Source: JAQVIJ01 sp041287365
GTDB taxonomy: Bacteria; Desulfobacterota; Dissulfuribacteria; Dissulfuribacterales; DYLC01
Direction of reading: 5' to 3'
Assembly: GCA_041287365.1 (NCBI GenBank)
Contig: JBEULL010000018.1
Coordinates: 124,001-188,000 of the forward strand
Length of the DNA: 64,000 nucleotides
Below the pieces are notes generated by a model. The model was given only the letters and a program-made list of their open reading frames with translations. It was not told where the DNA came from and made no database searches. This document shows positions 61,378 through 64,000 of this stretch, piece after piece (position 1 is the stretch's first letter; each line of letters opens with the position of its first letter). Both the position numbers and the translations under genes were made by a program.

Positions 61378-61772
61378 AACCGTTTCTCCATAAATTCCTT
61401 GATGCGTCTGTTCATGAAGCGCTGTTCGAAGTCCTTATGTTTCATGTAATTCAGCACATGGGTTTTGAAATTGTTGAAAATATTTTCCCAGAGCCCATCT
61501 CGTTCCTTCTGATCTATAAAATTTCGTTCCTTTTTTATCTCGAAATATGTGACAGCACCATGTTTGTCTTTGAATTCGTCAAACAACTCCGAGAGTTGAG
61601 AGGCATACTGACTGTCATTTCTCAAGGCGTTCAAAAAGTGTTCCTCCTTCACTTCCACAGGTACACGGGCCATAAAACCCACAAACCACCTGTCACCTGC
61701 CACCTTTCTGGAATAATCGTATATCTCTATTTCAAGACCATTTGGAAGGGCTATGTTTTCCACGAGACGCAT
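61365..61772 (-). CDS. Conserved hypothetical protein
   Basis: 135 residues from ATG 61772 (AAAGG 8 bases upstream); the longer start at 61799 is possible. Soluble and charged, beginning MRLVENIALPNGLEIEIYDYSRKVAGDRWFVGFMARVP and ending in a basic helix (RFMNRRIKEFMEKRLWYR). I do not recognise a domain. First gene of the three-gene unit with the hydrolase and the small sulfite reductase. Confidence 0.7.
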   Translation of the reverse strand: MRLVENIALPNGLEIEIYDYSRKVAGDRWFVGFMARVPVEVKEEHFLNALRNDSQYASQLSELFDEFKDKHGAVTYFEIKKERNFIDQKERDGLWENIFNNFKTHVLNYMKHKDFEQRFMNRRIKEFMEKRLWYR

Positions 61773-61889
61773 AGAATTACCTTTCATCTTTGAAATCACA
61801 CTTGATCGGCTATGTTACTCCATCTATCCTGATTATTGCAATGGTTATCCCTGTGTTATGATAATCTTAATCTTTCATATCTTAACCTT

Positions 61890-64000
61890 TCAAGACATAA
61901 CATTTCCTTTATGAAGAGGACATTGCCTCCCTATGCACTCCCTGTTTTTCATATATTGTTTGCAAACAAAGGATTCCTGAGCTCGAAGTGGAATGGGCAA
62001 AAGCTGCGCGGAGATGCGTTTAGCTGCCTTGAGGGCGAGGTAACTGTCCCTCTGACAGCATCTGGCTGCCTCGAACCGGCTGATATCCTGTAACACCTGA
62101 CTTACGATACCCTGAACCCTTTGCCTTGAACCAGGGGTCAGCGGAGATGCCTTAAGCAGAATGGAAAACCCTATGCCCACGCCTGTGGCAGCCCCGCAGA
62201 CCCCCATGTAACCGCAGGCGCCTCCCGGTACCTTGCCACCCCGTTCCAAAGCGGTAAGTATGTGCTCGTCGCTTATATTGCCACCAAGATTGCGATAGGT
62301 GGTCACGATAATGGCAGGGACCATGGCATGGTGTTCCGGGCCGTGCATGGGGAAACACCTGTGGCTACGGATGGCCTGCATAAGGACTAACATATCCGTT
62401 TCACTGGACATAAGACAGGTTTGGCGTATGACCTTCAGGGGATCTGCGATATGACATGCATCACATACAAAATGTCCTTTTTCACAGCAATTATGGGCCA
62501 AAAATTTCTGCTGGCAGATATTGCAAGTTAGGGTGATGGGGGTATGAAAGTAATTTAACGGTGCGCCACAAATGAGGCAGCCATTGGAGTAAATCGTCTT
62601 TTGGACTTGAATGACATCCGTGCAGTCGCAGGGAGCTGAATCAGTCTCCGGAATGCAGCAATTGCACGAAGCATTTTTTGACAGGTTGGTGATGGCCCCG
62701 TTTTCGTCCAGCATCAAGATGCCTTTAGCTTCTAACTCCTCTGGTTTCAGGGGTAGCCGTATGGCAAGGCGTTGAATTGTTGCCGTCGGCACGAGATGGT
62801 TTTGTAGGATAACGGCATCTCCAGGGCCTGCACAGGTGATGAGTTGTTCATCTTTGAAAGAAGATCTTGACTTAAATGCCCTGAATGTGAGGGAATGGAA
62901 CCAGTGGTCCTGTATCCTTCGATATGGAAAACGTTTTATGATTTCAAAACAGGTAAAGCCAGTTGTCTTGAGCACATTGAAGAGATATGTCTGCACCATG
63001 GCGCCTGCTATACATTCTCCAGAAAGACTGTGATTCGCTCGAATGCCGAGGCTTGGTTCACTATCTGTAACTACATCCGAGATAACGAGCCTTCCTTCGG
63101 GCTTCAATATTCGAAATATCTCACCAAAGACTCGGCGTTTGTTGCGGGTTAGATTGATCACGCAGTTGGATATGACCACATCAACACTCTCATTTGGAAG
63201 TGGAATGGATTCCATATTCCCCTTTAGAAATGTGATGTTGTCATATCCTAAATGCTCCGTGACCTGCGTTTTGGCGTTCCTGGCTATGTCGAGCATCTCA
63301 TTCAGCATGTCCAATCCATAGACAGTGCCTGCTCTTTTCACCTGTTTTGCGGCCAAAAAGCATTCGACACCAGTTCCGCACCCCAGATCCAGGACAATCT
63401 CCCCGTGCTCTAAATGGGCATCCATCACTGGGCTTCCGCAGCCGTACATGCGTATTCGTGCCTCCTCTGGAATGAAGGCCAGCGCCTCGTCCTGGAGCTT
63501 TACTGGGTTTTTGATGTTTTCGTCCGGTTTTTTGGCACGTTCTGCATAGAATTCCGCCACTAACTGCTGGCTGTCCTGAGAGCCCACGGACAGAAGACAG
63601 TTACAGTGCGTAAAATTGATCTCTCTGGAAGGCGGACATTGGCTCGTTATATCGCCCATGCGCAGGATGATAGCCGGAATGGCCCCTGCATCGGCAACAG
63701 ATTCGGGGATTTCACTGGTTATGGCTATGACTGCCATGGCCTTGTAAATGGGATAGTATGGGTCCTGGCTTAAGATAAAACCATTTTTTTCGTTTTTACC
63801 TGAGAGCATATGATCCAGGTCCCCTGTGCCTAAAATGGGATGCCACGGGTCCTTCGTGAGCCCAGGGATATCCTGCCACGATATCGCCCTTATTTCATTT
63901 AAACTCTGGCTGTTGAGCCAGACATGCCGCAGGCCATCGGAGATGTGGCCAGCCCTTAAATACTCCACATCTACTGCTGTAGGTGTTGAATAGATACTGG
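61890..64000 (-). CDS. ArsM-like methyltransferase fused to Cys-rich DUF5714-type domain, 5' end outside window
   Basis: At least 700 residues. A GTG at 63968 gives 692 residues, but the frame stays open to the right edge (reading SIYSTPTAVDVEYLRAGH), so the gene may begin beyond it. The first 140 residues are not recognised. A class I methyltransferase follows (VLDLGCGTGVECFLAAKQ; VISNCVINLTRNKRRVFGEIFRILKPEGRLVISD), close to arsenite methyltransferase ArsM. The last 270 residues carry many cysteines (CLICGAPLNYF, CNICQQKF, HNCCEKGHFVCDACH) and a DUF5714-like part (GGACGYMGVCGAATGVG). Arsenic or another metalloid/thiol substrate is possible, not shown. Confidence 0.8.
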   Translation of the reverse strand, partial: SIYSTPTAVDVEYLRAGHISDGLRHVWLNSQSLNEIRAISWQDIPGLTKDPWHPILGTGDLDHMLSGKNEKNGFILSQDPYYPIYKAMAVIAITSEIPESVADAGAIPAIILRMGDITSQCPPSREINFTHCNCLLSVGSQDSQQLVAEFYAERAKKPDENIKNPVKLQDEALAFIPEEARIRMYGCGSPVMDAHLEHGEIVLDLGCGTGVECFLAAKQVKRAGTVYGLDMLNEMLDIARNAKTQVTEHLGYDNITFLKGNMESIPLPNESVDVVISNCVINLTRNKRRVFGEIFRILKPEGRLVISDVVTDSEPSLGIRANHSLSGECIAGAMVQTYLFNVLKTTGFTCFEIIKRFPYRRIQDHWFHSLTFRAFKSRSSFKDEQLITCAGPGDAVILQNHLVPTATIQRLAIRLPLKPEELEAKGILMLDENGAITNLSKNASCNCCIPETDSAPCDCTDVIQVQKTIYSNGCLICGAPLNYFHTPITLTCNICQQKFLAHNCCEKGHFVCDACHIADPLKVIRQTCLMSSETDMLVLMQAIRSHRCFPMHGPEHHAMVPAIIVTTYRNLGGNISDEHILTALERGGKVPGGACGYMGVCGAATGVGIGFSILLKASPLTPGSRQRVQGIVSQVLQDISRFEAARCCQRDSYLALKAAKRISAQLLPIPLRAQESFVCKQYMKNRECIGRQCPLHKGNVMS

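Overview
The window looks like a chromosome segment of a strictly anaerobic, sulfur-metabolising Desulfobacterota (former Deltaproteobacteria). The strongest pointer is a five-gene YeeE/YedE-TusA-DsrE cluster with two small companion proteins (8035-10428). This layout is known as the YTD cluster and has been reported as a genomic marker of sulfur-disproportionating bacteria. Supporting signs are AhbD-type haem synthesis, an exported CbiK-type cobaltochelatase, DapL-type lysine synthesis, a small single-domain sulfite reductase, and a molybdopterin/ferredoxin enzyme with no oxygen-respiration genes nearby. The lineage is inferred from gene content only; no rRNA is present.

Layout. 1-1052: tail of mtaB, a tRNA-Leu(CAA) with a clear promoter, and a frameshifted ppnP. 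1149-5610: a haem operon ahbD-hemE-hemH-hemG. 5832-7880: a methyltransferase and an iron alcohol dehydrogenase. 7965-10550: the YTD operon with its terminator. 10605-16883: M16 peptidase, a ClpX-like ATPase, a receiver-like protein without its phospho-acceptor, hemB and a ThiC-family remnant. 16995-19763: a cytoplasmic molybdopterin oxidoreductase and ferredoxin pair behind a Crp/Fnr-type palindrome. 19846-24818: an orphan GspL/GspM-like pair and trpFBA. 24975-31450: a thioredoxin-reductase-like flavoprotein, then a seven-gene operon dapA-dapB-FAH-dapL-folK-PP0621-GT2.

31553-42161 is the most unusual part. Two cobalamin riboswitches head a locus encoding a membrane protein with an intramembrane CPVC motif, an ExbB-like channel, an ExbD-like DUF2149 protein, a BtuB-like TonB-dependent receptor, an exported and C-terminally anchored CobN-like giant chelatase subunit, and an exported CbiK. 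Two more membrane proteins follow (DUF350; TMEM165/GDT1). No cytoplasmic CobS/CobT ATPase partners are present. The layout resembles the Bacteroidota hmu (haem) loci but is under B12 control. I propose a proton-motive-force-driven periplasmic metal/tetrapyrrole chelatase or dechelatase system. Short repeats, a 37-bp duplication and a compositionally mosaic receptor suggest the locus has been rearranged.

42365-64000: an exported protein of unknown function, then the conserved rpsB-tsf-pyrH-frr-uppS-cdsA-dxr-rseP string, polyamine genes speB/speD, cell-elongation genes mreD/mrdA, a ComEA-like protein, a CooC-like ATPase, a large hybrid histidine kinase, a small siroheme sulfite reductase behind an alpha/beta hydrolase, and an ArsM-like methyltransferase fused to a Cys-rich domain that runs off the right edge.
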